Below, piece after piece: positions 35,593-43,622 of a stretch of DNA of 64,000 nucleotides (position 1 is its first letter; the number at the start of each line of letters is the position of its first letter). A program made the position numbers and the translations under genes. Source of the stretch: Mucilaginibacter arboris (lineage in GTDB: Bacteria > Bacteroidota > Bacteroidia > Sphingobacteriales > Sphingobacteriaceae); contig NZ_WPIK01000001.1 of NCBI RefSeq assembly GCF_009754915.1, forward strand, positions 124,001 through 188,000, given 5' to 3'. The notes below the pieces were generated by a model. The model saw nothing but the letters and a program-made list of their open reading frames with translations, did no database searches and had not been told where the DNA came from.

Positions 35593-36735
35593 ATGGAAAT
35601 TAATACAATAGTTAAGAGGTTTTTAATACTAACAATAAGTTTAGGTTTTAGTATTTTTTATGCAGATGCACAAGTTAACGGTACAAATACTAACGGAAGT
35701 TCGTCTTCTGGCGCAATATTAACAGCAGTTCCATTTCTAACGGTTTCTCCGGATGCACGTTCTGGCGCTATTGGTGATGCCGGCGTTGCCCTGTCATCCG
35801 ATAAAAATGCAAATTACTGGAACCCGTCAAAATTAGCTTTTATAGAAAACGGCGATCAGGTTTCCTTGTCTTATAGCCCCTGGCTGCGCCGTTTGGTGCC
35901 AGATATTAACCTGGCTTACCTAAGTTATGCCCATAAACTGGATAACCGTAATACCATTGGCCTTTCTTTACGCTATTTTAACCTCGGTAAAATTCAGTTA
36001 GTTGATATTAACCAGCAGGACCAGGGCACTTACACGCCAAATGAATTTTCCATTGATGCTACTTTTGCCCGTAAATTTGGCGAAAATTTTTCATTAGGTA
36101 CTTCCCTGCGTTATATTTATTCAAACCTCTCCAGCGGTACTTTTTCAGAAGGGCAGCAAACTAAACCGGGACAGGCAATAGCAGCAGATGTTTCTTTATA
36201 TTATAAAAAACCTACCCAGATGTTCGGGCAGGACGATCTGTTTGCCTTTGGCCTGAATATTTCTAACATTGGCTCTAAAATGAGTTATACCGAAACCGGA
36301 CAAAAGTATTTTTTACCAACTAATTTAAAAGTAGGTGTTGCCAATACTTGGTTCTTAGATAATTATAATGAATTAACTGCTGTTTTGGATGTAAATAAGC
36401 TTTTGGTCCCAACCAACCCTAACTCTACAGCAAGTGTGCCCGCAGGTATTTTTGGTTCTTTTACAGATGCTGGTTTTACAGGTGAACTAAAGGAAATTAA
36501 TTTTGGCGGTGGCTTAGAATACTGGTACAACCATCAGTTTGCTTTGCGCGGCGGATATTTTTATGAAAACCCAAACCGCGGAAACCGTAACTATTTAACC
36601 CTGGGCGCTGGTTTTCGTTTTGATGCTTTTAACCTGGATTTTTCTTATCTGGTAGCTAATGAGCAGCAAAGCGCGCTGGCAAATACGCTGCGCTTTACTT
36701 TGGGTTATACTTTTGGTAAAGATTATTCCAAATAA
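35593..36735 (+). CDS. porV: Type IX secretion outer-membrane protein PorV
   Basis: A 380-residue outer-membrane beta-barrel with a signal peptide ending near YADAQ. AVPFLTVSPDARSGAIGDAG and ALSSDKNANYWNPSKLAF open the PorV/LptO family; amphipathic strands continue to an aromatic end, FTLGYTFGKDYSK. PorV carries substrates to the attachment complex of the type IX secretion system. It is divergent from gldJ, another T9SS gene; porU is not in this window. Confidence 0.93.
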   Translation: MEINTIVKRFLILTISLGFSIFYADAQVNGTNTNGSSSSGAILTAVPFLTVSPDARSGAIGDAGVALSSDKNANYWNPSKLAFIENGDQVSLSYSPWLRRLVPDINLAYLSYAHKLDNRNTIGLSLRYFNLGKIQLVDINQQDQGTYTPNEFSIDATFARKFGENFSLGTSLRYIYSNLSSGTFSEGQQTKPGQAIAADVSLYYKKPTQMFGQDDLFAFGLNISNIGSKMSYTETGQKYFLPTNLKVGVANTWFLDNYNELTAVLDVNKLLVPTNPNSTASVPAGIFGSFTDAGFTGELKEINFGGGLEYWYNHQFALRGGYFYENPNRGNRNYLTLGAGFRFDAFNLDFSYLVANEQQSALANTLRFTLGYTFGKDYSK

Positions 36736-36758
36736 CAAGCAGGCCAAAATTTATACTG

Positions 36759-37238
36759 ATGAAAATAAAGGTTGGTTTCGGCTTTGATGTCCATCAATTG
36801 CGTAAAGGCCATCCTTTTGTGATGGGTGGTGTAAATTTAGAACATACTTCGGGCGCGTACGGCCATTCGGATGCTGATGTTTTGCTGCACGCCATTTGCG
36901 ATGCTCTGTTAGGCGCTGCCAATCTGCGCGATATTGGTTTCCATTTTTCTAATACCGATGAGCGTTGGCGCGGCATCAGCAGTTTAATCCTGCTAAAAGA
37001 AGTAATGAAGCTATTGGCTGAAAAAAACTGGATAATAGGTAATATTGATGCTATGATTTGTTTAGAAGCACCTAAAATAAATCCGCATATTCCTGCCATG
37101 AAAGCGCATATTGCCAATGCCGCAGGAATTAGTGAAGAAGATATTTCTATCAAAGCTACTACTAATGAGCAAATGGGTTTTATCGGGAGAGAAGAAGGCG
37201 TGGTTGCTTACGCGGTTTGTTTGATTGAGAAGATTTAG
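36759..37238 (+). CDS. ispF: 2-C-methyl-D-erythritol 2,4-cyclodiphosphate synthase
   Basis: A 159-residue enzyme of the MEP isoprenoid pathway. GFGFDVHQLRKGHPFVMGGV gives the metal-binding DxH, HSDADVLLHAICDALLGA the active site, and KATTNEQMGFIGREEG the C-terminal motif. Normal length. It starts 23 bases after porV and ends right at the next repeat hairpin. Confidence 0.97.
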   Translation: MKIKVGFGFDVHQLRKGHPFVMGGVNLEHTSGAYGHSDADVLLHAICDALLGAANLRDIGFHFSNTDERWRGISSLILLKEVMKLLAEKNWIIGNIDAMICLEAPKINPHIPAMKAHIANAAGISEEDISIKATTNEQMGFIGREEGVVAYAVCLIEKI

Positions 37239-37329
37239 GTGATAAAAGAAGCATTGTTGCCGTTATCATTCCAACGATAGGAGGAATCTTTATCAAAACG
37301 ATAGGTTTAAAATGCTTCTTTTATCACCT
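37237..37329. repeat. GAAGCAT hairpin enclosing a GACGATAGGAG-family copy
   Basis: Outer arms 37237-37254 and 37312-37329 are the same perfect 18-base pair as at 21126-21168. The 57-base loop contains a fragment (37262-37294, with CCAACGATAGGAGGAATCTT) of the other repeat family. Followed by AAAAATTATT. It separates convergent ispF and the GapN-like gene. Confidence 0.9.
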
Positions 37330-37403
37330 AAAAATTATTATTCTTTTTGAAGGAAGATTTCTCCCATGGGATCGAAATAACAAAACATACTTCTTTTATC
37401 CGC

Positions 37404-39029
37404 CTAAAAAATGAATTTGGTACTTAAAAAGTTCGATTCATTATTGTTCACAATTTCATTGATCAGCTTTTTGTTGCTATCGTTCAGTTTGGTAGCCACC
37501 AAGGACCGGATAGAAAATGCCCGCAACGCATCTACTACAGACAATGTTCCTTCGGCGCTGTCTTTTCGGCCGGTAAAAGGAAAAATATCCGGTCCGCGCT
37601 GACATTGGCAATTGATATTTACCCGGCTCACTTCATTAACAAAAGGATCGATTAAGGAAGCTATTTCTTCGGCATTATTACTGAAAATACTTACCTGTTG
37701 TCCATGTGGCGATTCGATCTGGTATTCTATCGTTTCGTCCAGGTCTTTAAAAGGAATTACCGGGATAACCGGCCCGAATTGCTCTTCCCGGTACAATTTC
37801 ATTTTTTCGTTCACGGGAAAAACAATAGCCGGATAAACAAAAGAAGCTACGTTTTCTCCTCCGTTTTCGTTGATTACTTTAGCACCGTTTGCTATCGCAT
37901 CATCAATACAAGCTTTTAAATAAGCTGGTTTTCCCGGTTCGGGCAAAGGCGTTAAGTTTACACCTTTTTCCCAAGGCATACCAAATTTCAGGTTACTTAC
38001 CGCAACTGATAATTCTTTTAAGAAATCATCCGCAATATCTTCATGCACCAACACAATTTTTAAAGCGGTACAACGCTGTCCGTTAAAAGAAAGCGCACCT
38101 AAAACGGTTTCGCTTACAGCCAGTTTAATATCAGCATTTTTAGTTACGATAGCTGCATTCTTTGCATCCAATCCTAAAATAGCACGCAAACGGTTTACTT
38201 TAGGGTGCTGCTTTTTCAGTTCATTAGCTACTTTGCTCGAACCAATTAAAGTTAAAACGTTAATTTTTCCGGATTGCATTAATGGCGGAACAATATCTGC
38301 GCCACGGCCATAAATGGTATTGACAACACCTTTTGGAAAACATTCCTGAAAAGCTTTCAGCAAAGGATAGTGCAATAACGTGCCGTGTTTGGGTGGTTTG
38401 AAAAGCAGCGTATTGCCCATGATTAATGCCGGAATAAGTGTGGTAAAAGTTTCGTTTAAGGGATAATTAAACGGGCCCATACATAAAACAACGCCTAACG
38501 AGGAGCGACGGACCTGTGCAACAATTCCCTGCTCAATTTCAAATCGGGATGATTGCCTGTCCATATCTTTTAAAGCATCAATAGTAGCATTGATATATTC
38601 AACCGTTCTGTCAAATTCTTTTACAGATTCTGCGTAGGGCTTACCTATTTCCCACATAATCAGCTTCACAACAAGGTCTTTTTGTGCTACCATTTTAAAG
38701 GTGAACTGCTCTACACGTTGTATCCTGTTAGCAACGCTCATGGTTGGCCATTCGCCTCGGCCACTGTCGTAAGCTGCCATTGCAGCATCCAGCGCTTCCA
38801 TGGCTTCTTTTGTTCCGCAAACCGGAAAAGCACCGATTACCTTTCGTTTTAATCCTTCAGTAGTTCTGATGCAAACAGGAGAAGAAACTTCGCTCAGCTC
38901 GCCCTCCCATTGTTTCATTTCTCCGTTAGAGAGATATTCCCGTTGAATGATCTGCTCTTTCAGCATAAATTCTTCAGGTATCTGGCTTTCTTCTACAAAA
39001 ATAGCATCCAGTTGATCTTTAAAATCCAT
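37404..39029 (-). CDS. GapN-like NADP-dependent glyceraldehyde-3-phosphate dehydrogenase
   Basis: A 541-residue aldehyde dehydrogenase. Catalytic cysteine lies in FNGQRCTALK; LCMGPFNYPLNET holds the conserved asparagine region, and GSSKVANELKK follows the cofactor site. Closest by pattern to non-phosphorylating GapN enzymes that oxidise glyceraldehyde-3-phosphate to 3-phosphoglycerate with NADPH formation. It ends the pectin gene run, where the aldolase below releases exactly this substrate. The N-terminal 60 residues are longer than in typical GapN. Confidence 0.85.
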   Translation of the reverse strand: MDFKDQLDAIFVEESQIPEEFMLKEQIIQREYLSNGEMKQWEGELSEVSSPVCIRTTEGLKRKVIGAFPVCGTKEAMEALDAAMAAYDSGRGEWPTMSVANRIQRVEQFTFKMVAQKDLVVKLIMWEIGKPYAESVKEFDRTVEYINATIDALKDMDRQSSRFEIEQGIVAQVRRSSLGVVLCMGPFNYPLNETFTTLIPALIMGNTLLFKPPKHGTLLHYPLLKAFQECFPKGVVNTIYGRGADIVPPLMQSGKINVLTLIGSSKVANELKKQHPKVNRLRAILGLDAKNAAIVTKNADIKLAVSETVLGALSFNGQRCTALKIVLVHEDIADDFLKELSVAVSNLKFGMPWEKGVNLTPLPEPGKPAYLKACIDDAIANGAKVINENGGENVASFVYPAIVFPVNEKMKLYREEQFGPVIPVIPFKDLDETIEYQIESPHGQQVSIFSNNAEEIASLIDPFVNEVSRVNINCQCQRGPDIFPFTGRKDSAEGTLSVVDALRAFSIRSLVATKLNDSNKKLINEIVNNNESNFLSTKFIF

Positions 39030-39064
39030 ATTGTAGTATTAGATTAGGGATAATTTTAAATGTT

Positions 39065-39096
39065 GATGCTTCTTTTACCGGTAAAAAATCAGCATC
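39065..39096. repeat. Full outside-in repeat element
   Basis: GATGCTTCTTTTACC (39065-39079) meets GGTAAAAAATCAGCATC (39080-39096): an imperfect palindrome with head ACCGGT. It may show the complete unit of the family. It fills the 79-base gap between the transporter and GapN-like genes. Confidence 0.85.
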
Positions 39097-39108
39097 AGTA
39101 TTGTTTGC

Positions 39109-40458
39109 TTATAAATCTGAAATTGGGCTAAACCTCGGAACAAGAAATTTCATGAAAGACCAGGCAATCAGGTAAGATAAAGCACAAATAAAAAACATAA
39201 TACCATAAGCAATTTGTGGGGTGGCAACATAAAAATCTGTTAACCTGCCAGCCAGTTGTTGCACCAGTACGCCGCCAATTCCACCAGCCATTCCACCAAT
39301 ACCTACTACAGAACCAACTGCTTTTTTAGGGAACATATCTGAAACAGTGGTAAACAAATTTGCAGACCATGCCTGGTGTGCAGCGGCGCCAACACAAATA
39401 ACCGCAATAGCCATAATGGAAGCATTGGCCCCAAATTTTTCTACATTACCAAAGAATTGTGTTGATAGCAAAATCAGAGGAAAAACGGCAATAAGCAGCA
39501 TCGCAGTCATCCTTGCGCGGTAAGTTTCCCAGCCTTTGTTAATAAAGAACATCGGAATACTTCCACCAAAAACACTACCGAAAATAGCTGTACCGTAAAC
39601 AATAAAGGTTGGCCACATCACTTCATGACTGGTCATGCCGAACTGCTTTTTCAAATAATCCGGAAGCCAGAAAAGCAGGAACCACCAAATACCGTCGGTT
39701 AATAATTTACCGAAAAAGAAAGCCCAGGTTTGGCGGTATTTGAATAATTTAGACCAGGACACTTTTTGGTTATTGATTGGAACATCTTCAGATGGTGCTG
39801 CATGAACAGCTATATCATCACTATGGATATAATCAAATTCACTTTTTGTTAAACCTTTGTGTTTGGAAGGTGAATTATACAAAGCGAACCAAAAAATCAG
39901 CCATAAAAACCCAATACCGCCAGTAATAATGTAAGCCATTTTCCAGCCTAAATCAACACCGAAATGAATTAAACACCAGGGAACAAACAAAGAGGCAATC
40001 ATGGCGCCGATGTTTGATCCGCTGTTAAAAACACCTGTTGCCAGCGCTCGTTCTTTCTTCGGGAACCATTCTGCTACGGTTTTTATGGAAGCAGGAAAGT
40101 TTCCTGCTTCTCCAATACCAAATAAACTTCTGATTACAATATGCAAGGCTACCGTACTTCCTGCAAGCGCATTCAGCATTCCGAAAACAGACCAGATAAT
40201 TAAGGATAGCGCCAAACCCAATTTTGTGCCAATCTTATCAATTACCCAGCCGGCAACAATGGTAATACCTGCATAAAAAGCTGTAAAAAATGAAGTAACA
40301 TAGGCAAAATCAGTATTTGTCCAGCCAAAACCTCCTTTTTCAACAGGTGTACAAAAATGCTCTTTCAGGTAACTGATTACCTGACGGTCCATATAATTGA
40401 TCGTTGTTGAAAAAAGAAGCAGTGTAGCAATTGTCCATCTATATTTACCTATTTTCAT
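39109..40458 (-). CDS. MFS hexuronate transporter (ExuT/ACS family)
   Basis: A 449-residue transporter with about 12 helices. RWTIATLLLFSTTINYMDRQ, the loop GWVIDKIGTKLGLAL and the SLFGIGEAGNFPASIKTVAEWF motif are typical of the anion:cation symporter family including ExuT and GudP. Its place in a galacturonate operon points to galacturonate or related hexuronates. It follows eda by 24 bases. Confidence 0.88.
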   Translation of the reverse strand: MKIGKYRWTIATLLLFSTTINYMDRQVISYLKEHFCTPVEKGGFGWTNTDFAYVTSFFTAFYAGITIVAGWVIDKIGTKLGLALSLIIWSVFGMLNALAGSTVALHIVIRSLFGIGEAGNFPASIKTVAEWFPKKERALATGVFNSGSNIGAMIASLFVPWCLIHFGVDLGWKMAYIITGGIGFLWLIFWFALYNSPSKHKGLTKSEFDYIHSDDIAVHAAPSEDVPINNQKVSWSKLFKYRQTWAFFFGKLLTDGIWWFLLFWLPDYLKKQFGMTSHEVMWPTFIVYGTAIFGSVFGGSIPMFFINKGWETYRARMTAMLLIAVFPLILLSTQFFGNVEKFGANASIMAIAVICVGAAAHQAWSANLFTTVSDMFPKKAVGSVVGIGGMAGGIGGVLVQQLAGRLTDFYVATPQIAYGIMFFICALSYLIAWSFMKFLVPRFSPISDL

Positions 40459-40482
40459 GTTTTATCGGCTTATCAAATTAAT

Positions 40483-41145
40483 TTATCTACAGCTTTTTAC
40501 TAATTCATGTGCTTCTTTTGTGGCAGTAAAAAGCTCATCATAAAGCTTTCCTTCCATTACTTTTTTACTGATGAGTTTGCTCCCTAAACCGACAGCGCTT
40601 ACGCCAGCTTTAAACCAGCCGGAAATGTTTTCTTTTGTTAAATCTACACCTCCCGTTGGAATAAAAAGCTGACCAGGAAATAATTCTTTGATAGAAGTTA
40701 AAAAAGCTTCACCCAAAATATTTGCCGGAAAAAGCTTGATTAAAGCGGCTGAATTTTCTTGTGCGAGAAAAATTTCCGTCGGCGTCATACAACCTGGAAT
40801 CCAAAGTAACTCTGCTTCTAAAGCCATCTGCCCTACTTTCGGGTTTACAATCGGGCTAACTAAAAAATCTGCTCCGGCTTTCAGAAAATCTTCTGCTTCT
40901 TTTACCGACTTAATTGTTCCGATACCTAATTCCAGGTCAGGCATTTCTTCGTTTGCCAGCTCCCGCAATAATTTAAAGTTCTCTAAAGCTTCCGGCCCGC
41001 GATTGGTATATTCAAAAACCCTTACGCCTGCTTTGTAAATGGTTCTTGTTATTTCTAAACTGACTTCAGGGTCTCTATAAAAAAACAAAGGCAAGGTGCC
41101 CTGCTCTAAAATCTGGTTTAAAGAATGCTCTTTTTTACTGTTCAT
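40483..41145 (-). CDS. eda: 2-keto-3-deoxy-6-phosphogluconate aldolase
   Basis: A 220-residue class I aldolase splitting KDPG to pyruvate and glyceraldehyde-3-phosphate. GIGTIKSVKEAEDFLKAGAD, FLVSPIVNP, and the Schiff-base region LIKLFPANILG (lysine) with IPTGGVDLTKENISGWFKAG are the family motifs. It overlaps the kinase gene by 11 bases, so the two are translationally coupled. Confidence 0.94.
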   Translation of the reverse strand: MNSKKEHSLNQILEQGTLPLFFYRDPEVSLEITRTIYKAGVRVFEYTNRGPEALENFKLLRELANEEMPDLELGIGTIKSVKEAEDFLKAGADFLVSPIVNPKVGQMALEAELLWIPGCMTPTEIFLAQENSAALIKLFPANILGEAFLTSIKELFPGQLFIPTGGVDLTKENISGWFKAGVSAVGLGSKLISKKVMEGKLYDELFTATKEAHELVKSCR

Positions 41146-42148
41146 TTTTAATGATTTTTTTTACTTCGTCCGCACTCATTGTCGTGGCATCGCTTTCAAT
41201 AAATAATTTGCCGTAAGCTGCTGCTGTGGCAAACTCCAATGCTTCTTTTACCGGTTGTTTTTGGTACAAACCATAAATTAAGCCTGCCATAAAGCAATCG
41301 CCGCTTCCAACTTTATCTACAATATGAGCCGCTGAATATTCTTTCGATACTTCCAGTTTCCCGTCGGTGTACAAGGTAGTGTAATATTGGATACCAGGAT
41401 CACCAAAACGAAAAGTATTAGCTACATATTTACATTTTGGATAAGTTTTAATAAGTGCTTCTGAAGTTTTTATCGCATGATTCAGGTAATTTTCTTTGGT
41501 ACCGATTTCGTGTATATTTTCATCTACTGCCGTTCCCAGCATTTGATTTGCTGCCCAAACATTGCCCATAATTAGATCGCAATATTGTGCCAGATTAGGC
41601 ATAATTTCAATCGGCTGTTTACCATACTTCCACAATTTTGCGCGATAATTCAAATCCAGCGAAATGAAGATATTTTTTTGAGAAGCCACTTTTAAAGCTT
41701 CTTCACAAACATCTGCTACATTTTGAGTGATAGCCGGACAAATTGCGCTGAAATGAAACCAGGAAACATCTTCAAAAACAGCATTCCAATCTATCGTTCC
41801 AGGTTGCAATTCTGCATACGAAGAATAAGCACGATCGTAAATTACGCCTGCATTTTTAAGGTCTTTTCCCTTCGGAAGATAGTACGTTCCAATTCGGTTT
41901 CCCTGATAAATAATGGCAGAAGTATCAACTTTTCTTTCCTGAAGATACTGAACGATCTGTTCCGACAACATGTTTTCCGGCAAAGCTGTTAAATAAGCCG
42001 AAGGCAAATCCCAAAGCGCCAAAGCTGTAGCAACATTCAATTCTGCACCGCCAACATAAAAAGGAAGGGAATTTTCTTTTAGCCAGTTTCCTTCGGTATC
42101 CGGACAAATCCGCAGCAACAATTCGCCGAAACTGAGTATTTTGCTCAT
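41135..42148 (-). CDS. kdgK: 2-keto-3-deoxygluconate kinase (PfkB family)
   Basis: Start chosen at ATG 42148 (MSKILSFGELLLRICP), two bases from the uxaC stop; a 20-residue longer frame would overlap uxaC. The 337-residue PfkB fold has the substrate part VGGAELNVATALALW and the catalytic DKVGSGDCFMAGLIYGL. It phosphorylates KDG made by UxaA. An exact repeat copy (41239-41250) encodes PVKEALEF near the end. Confidence 0.92.
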   Translation of the reverse strand: MSKILSFGELLLRICPDTEGNWLKENSLPFYVGGAELNVATALALWDLPSAYLTALPENMLSEQIVQYLQERKVDTSAIIYQGNRIGTYYLPKGKDLKNAGVIYDRAYSSYAELQPGTIDWNAVFEDVSWFHFSAICPAITQNVADVCEEALKVASQKNIFISLDLNYRAKLWKYGKQPIEIMPNLAQYCDLIMGNVWAANQMLGTAVDENIHEIGTKENYLNHAIKTSEALIKTYPKCKYVANTFRFGDPGIQYYTTLYTDGKLEVSKEYSAAHIVDKVGSGDCFMAGLIYGLYQKQPVKEALEFATAAAYGKLFIESDATTMSADEVKKIIKNEQ

Positions 42149-42149
42149 C

Positions 42150-43550
42150 TTAAAAGTTGAAATAATTTTTAGCGTTGTAATAGCAGATATCAGAAACAAT
42201 CTTTCCAATAAGTTCCATATCAGCAGGCAATTCTCCGTTTTCTACATCTTCTCCAAATAAATTACAAAGTAATCTGCGGAAATATTCATGTCGAGGAAAA
42301 GATAAAAAGCTACGCGAATCTGTAAGCATACCAACAAATTTGCTTAACAACCCCATGTTGGATAAAGCATTAATTTGTTTAGTCATGCCATCTTTCTGAT
42401 CTAAAAACCACCAGGCTGAACCAAATTGTACTTTTCCGGCAACGGAACCATCATTGTAATTACCAATCATTGTTGCTATTAATTCATTATCAGCTGGATT
42501 AAGATTATATAGAATTGTTTTTGCCAAGCGATCTTCTGTATCCAGCTTATTCAAGAACTTTGAAATTTGCCTTCCCTGACTAAAATCACCAATAGAATCC
42601 CAGCCTGTATCCGGCCCAAGTTGTTTCAGCATTCGCACGTTATTATTCCGTAGTGCGCCTAAATGGTATTGCTGCACCCAGCCTTTTTCGTGATCCCAAA
42701 CGGCAAATTGAAAAAGCATTGCCGATTTAAACTTCAGGTTTTCTTCGTAGCTGATGCTTTGTTTAGCACGTATTTTTTGGAAGATATTTTTGATTTCCTC
42801 TTCTGTATAATCTTCAGCATAAATCTGCTCTAAACCATGATCGGAAACCGAGCAGTCATTTTCTGCAAAGTAATCATGGCGCATTTTTAAGGCTGATAAA
42901 TAAGCATCATAACTATCAATTGAAGTATTGGTTACTTCTTCCAGCTTATTAATATAAACGTTTAAAGCCTCCAAATCATCCGGGTTCATTGCTTTATCCG
43001 GACGAAAAGCAGGAAGCATTTTAACGGAACCTCCTTCTTTTTTTAGTTGCTGATGAAATTGTAAATTATCAACCGGATCATCTGTTGTGCAAATGGTTTC
43101 TACTTTCATTTTGCTCATCAAACCTTGAACAGAATATTCCGGCGTTTGCAGTTTTGCCGTGCAATTATCGTAAACACTTTGTGCTATTTTTACCGACAAT
43201 AAATCGTGAACATCAAAGTAGCGTTGTAACTCTAAATGTGTCCAATGGTAAAGCGGGTTACGTAATGTGAACGGAACTGTTTCTGCCCACTTTTCAAACT
43301 TTTCGTAATCGCTTTTTCCTCCGGTGATGTAATCCTCATTAATTCCGTTGGCTCGCATGGCACGCCATTTATAATGATCGCCATAAAGCCAAACCTGCGT
43401 GATGCTTTTAAAGTTGATATTATCTGCAACCTGATCCGGCGGCAAGTGATTATGGTAATCTATAATGGGTAGATTTTTAGCAAACTCATGGTAAAGCTTT
43501 TGGGCAGTTGGTGTTTGCAGGAGAAAGTTCTCGTCTAAAAAAGGTTTCAT
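42150..43550 (-). CDS. uxaC: Uronate isomerase
   Basis: A 466-residue amidohydrolase-fold isomerase turning galacturonate into tagaturonate (or glucuronate into fructuronate). PIIDYHNHLPPDQVADN holds the metal-binding HxH; WTHLELQRYFDV, CTTDDPVDNLQFH and GMLTDSRSFLSFPRHEYFRR are signatures. Normal length. Confidence 0.96.
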   Translation of the reverse strand: MKPFLDENFLLQTPTAQKLYHEFAKNLPIIDYHNHLPPDQVADNINFKSITQVWLYGDHYKWRAMRANGINEDYITGGKSDYEKFEKWAETVPFTLRNPLYHWTHLELQRYFDVHDLLSVKIAQSVYDNCTAKLQTPEYSVQGLMSKMKVETICTTDDPVDNLQFHQQLKKEGGSVKMLPAFRPDKAMNPDDLEALNVYINKLEEVTNTSIDSYDAYLSALKMRHDYFAENDCSVSDHGLEQIYAEDYTEEEIKNIFQKIRAKQSISYEENLKFKSAMLFQFAVWDHEKGWVQQYHLGALRNNNVRMLKQLGPDTGWDSIGDFSQGRQISKFLNKLDTEDRLAKTILYNLNPADNELIATMIGNYNDGSVAGKVQFGSAWWFLDQKDGMTKQINALSNMGLLSKFVGMLTDSRSFLSFPRHEYFRRLLCNLFGEDVENGELPADMELIGKIVSDICYYNAKNYFNF

Positions 43551-43602
43551 TTAGGTTTTTTTCTACACTCGAAAAGGAGCAGTAAAAGGTAAATATTTAG
43601 GT

Positions 43603-43616
43603 GGTAAAAGAAGCAT
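43603..43616 (+). repeat. GGTAAAAGAAGCAT repeat
   Basis: Exact copy in the 72-base gap between uxaC start and uxaA stop, the only gap between 42 and 46 kb longer than four bases. Confidence 0.85.
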
Positions 43617-43622
43617 TTCTTT

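Noticed and set aside
42149-42208. Longer kdgK start (20 extra residues)
   Set aside because: It overlaps the end of uxaC and adds residues foreign to the PfkB start; ATG 42148 is preferred.
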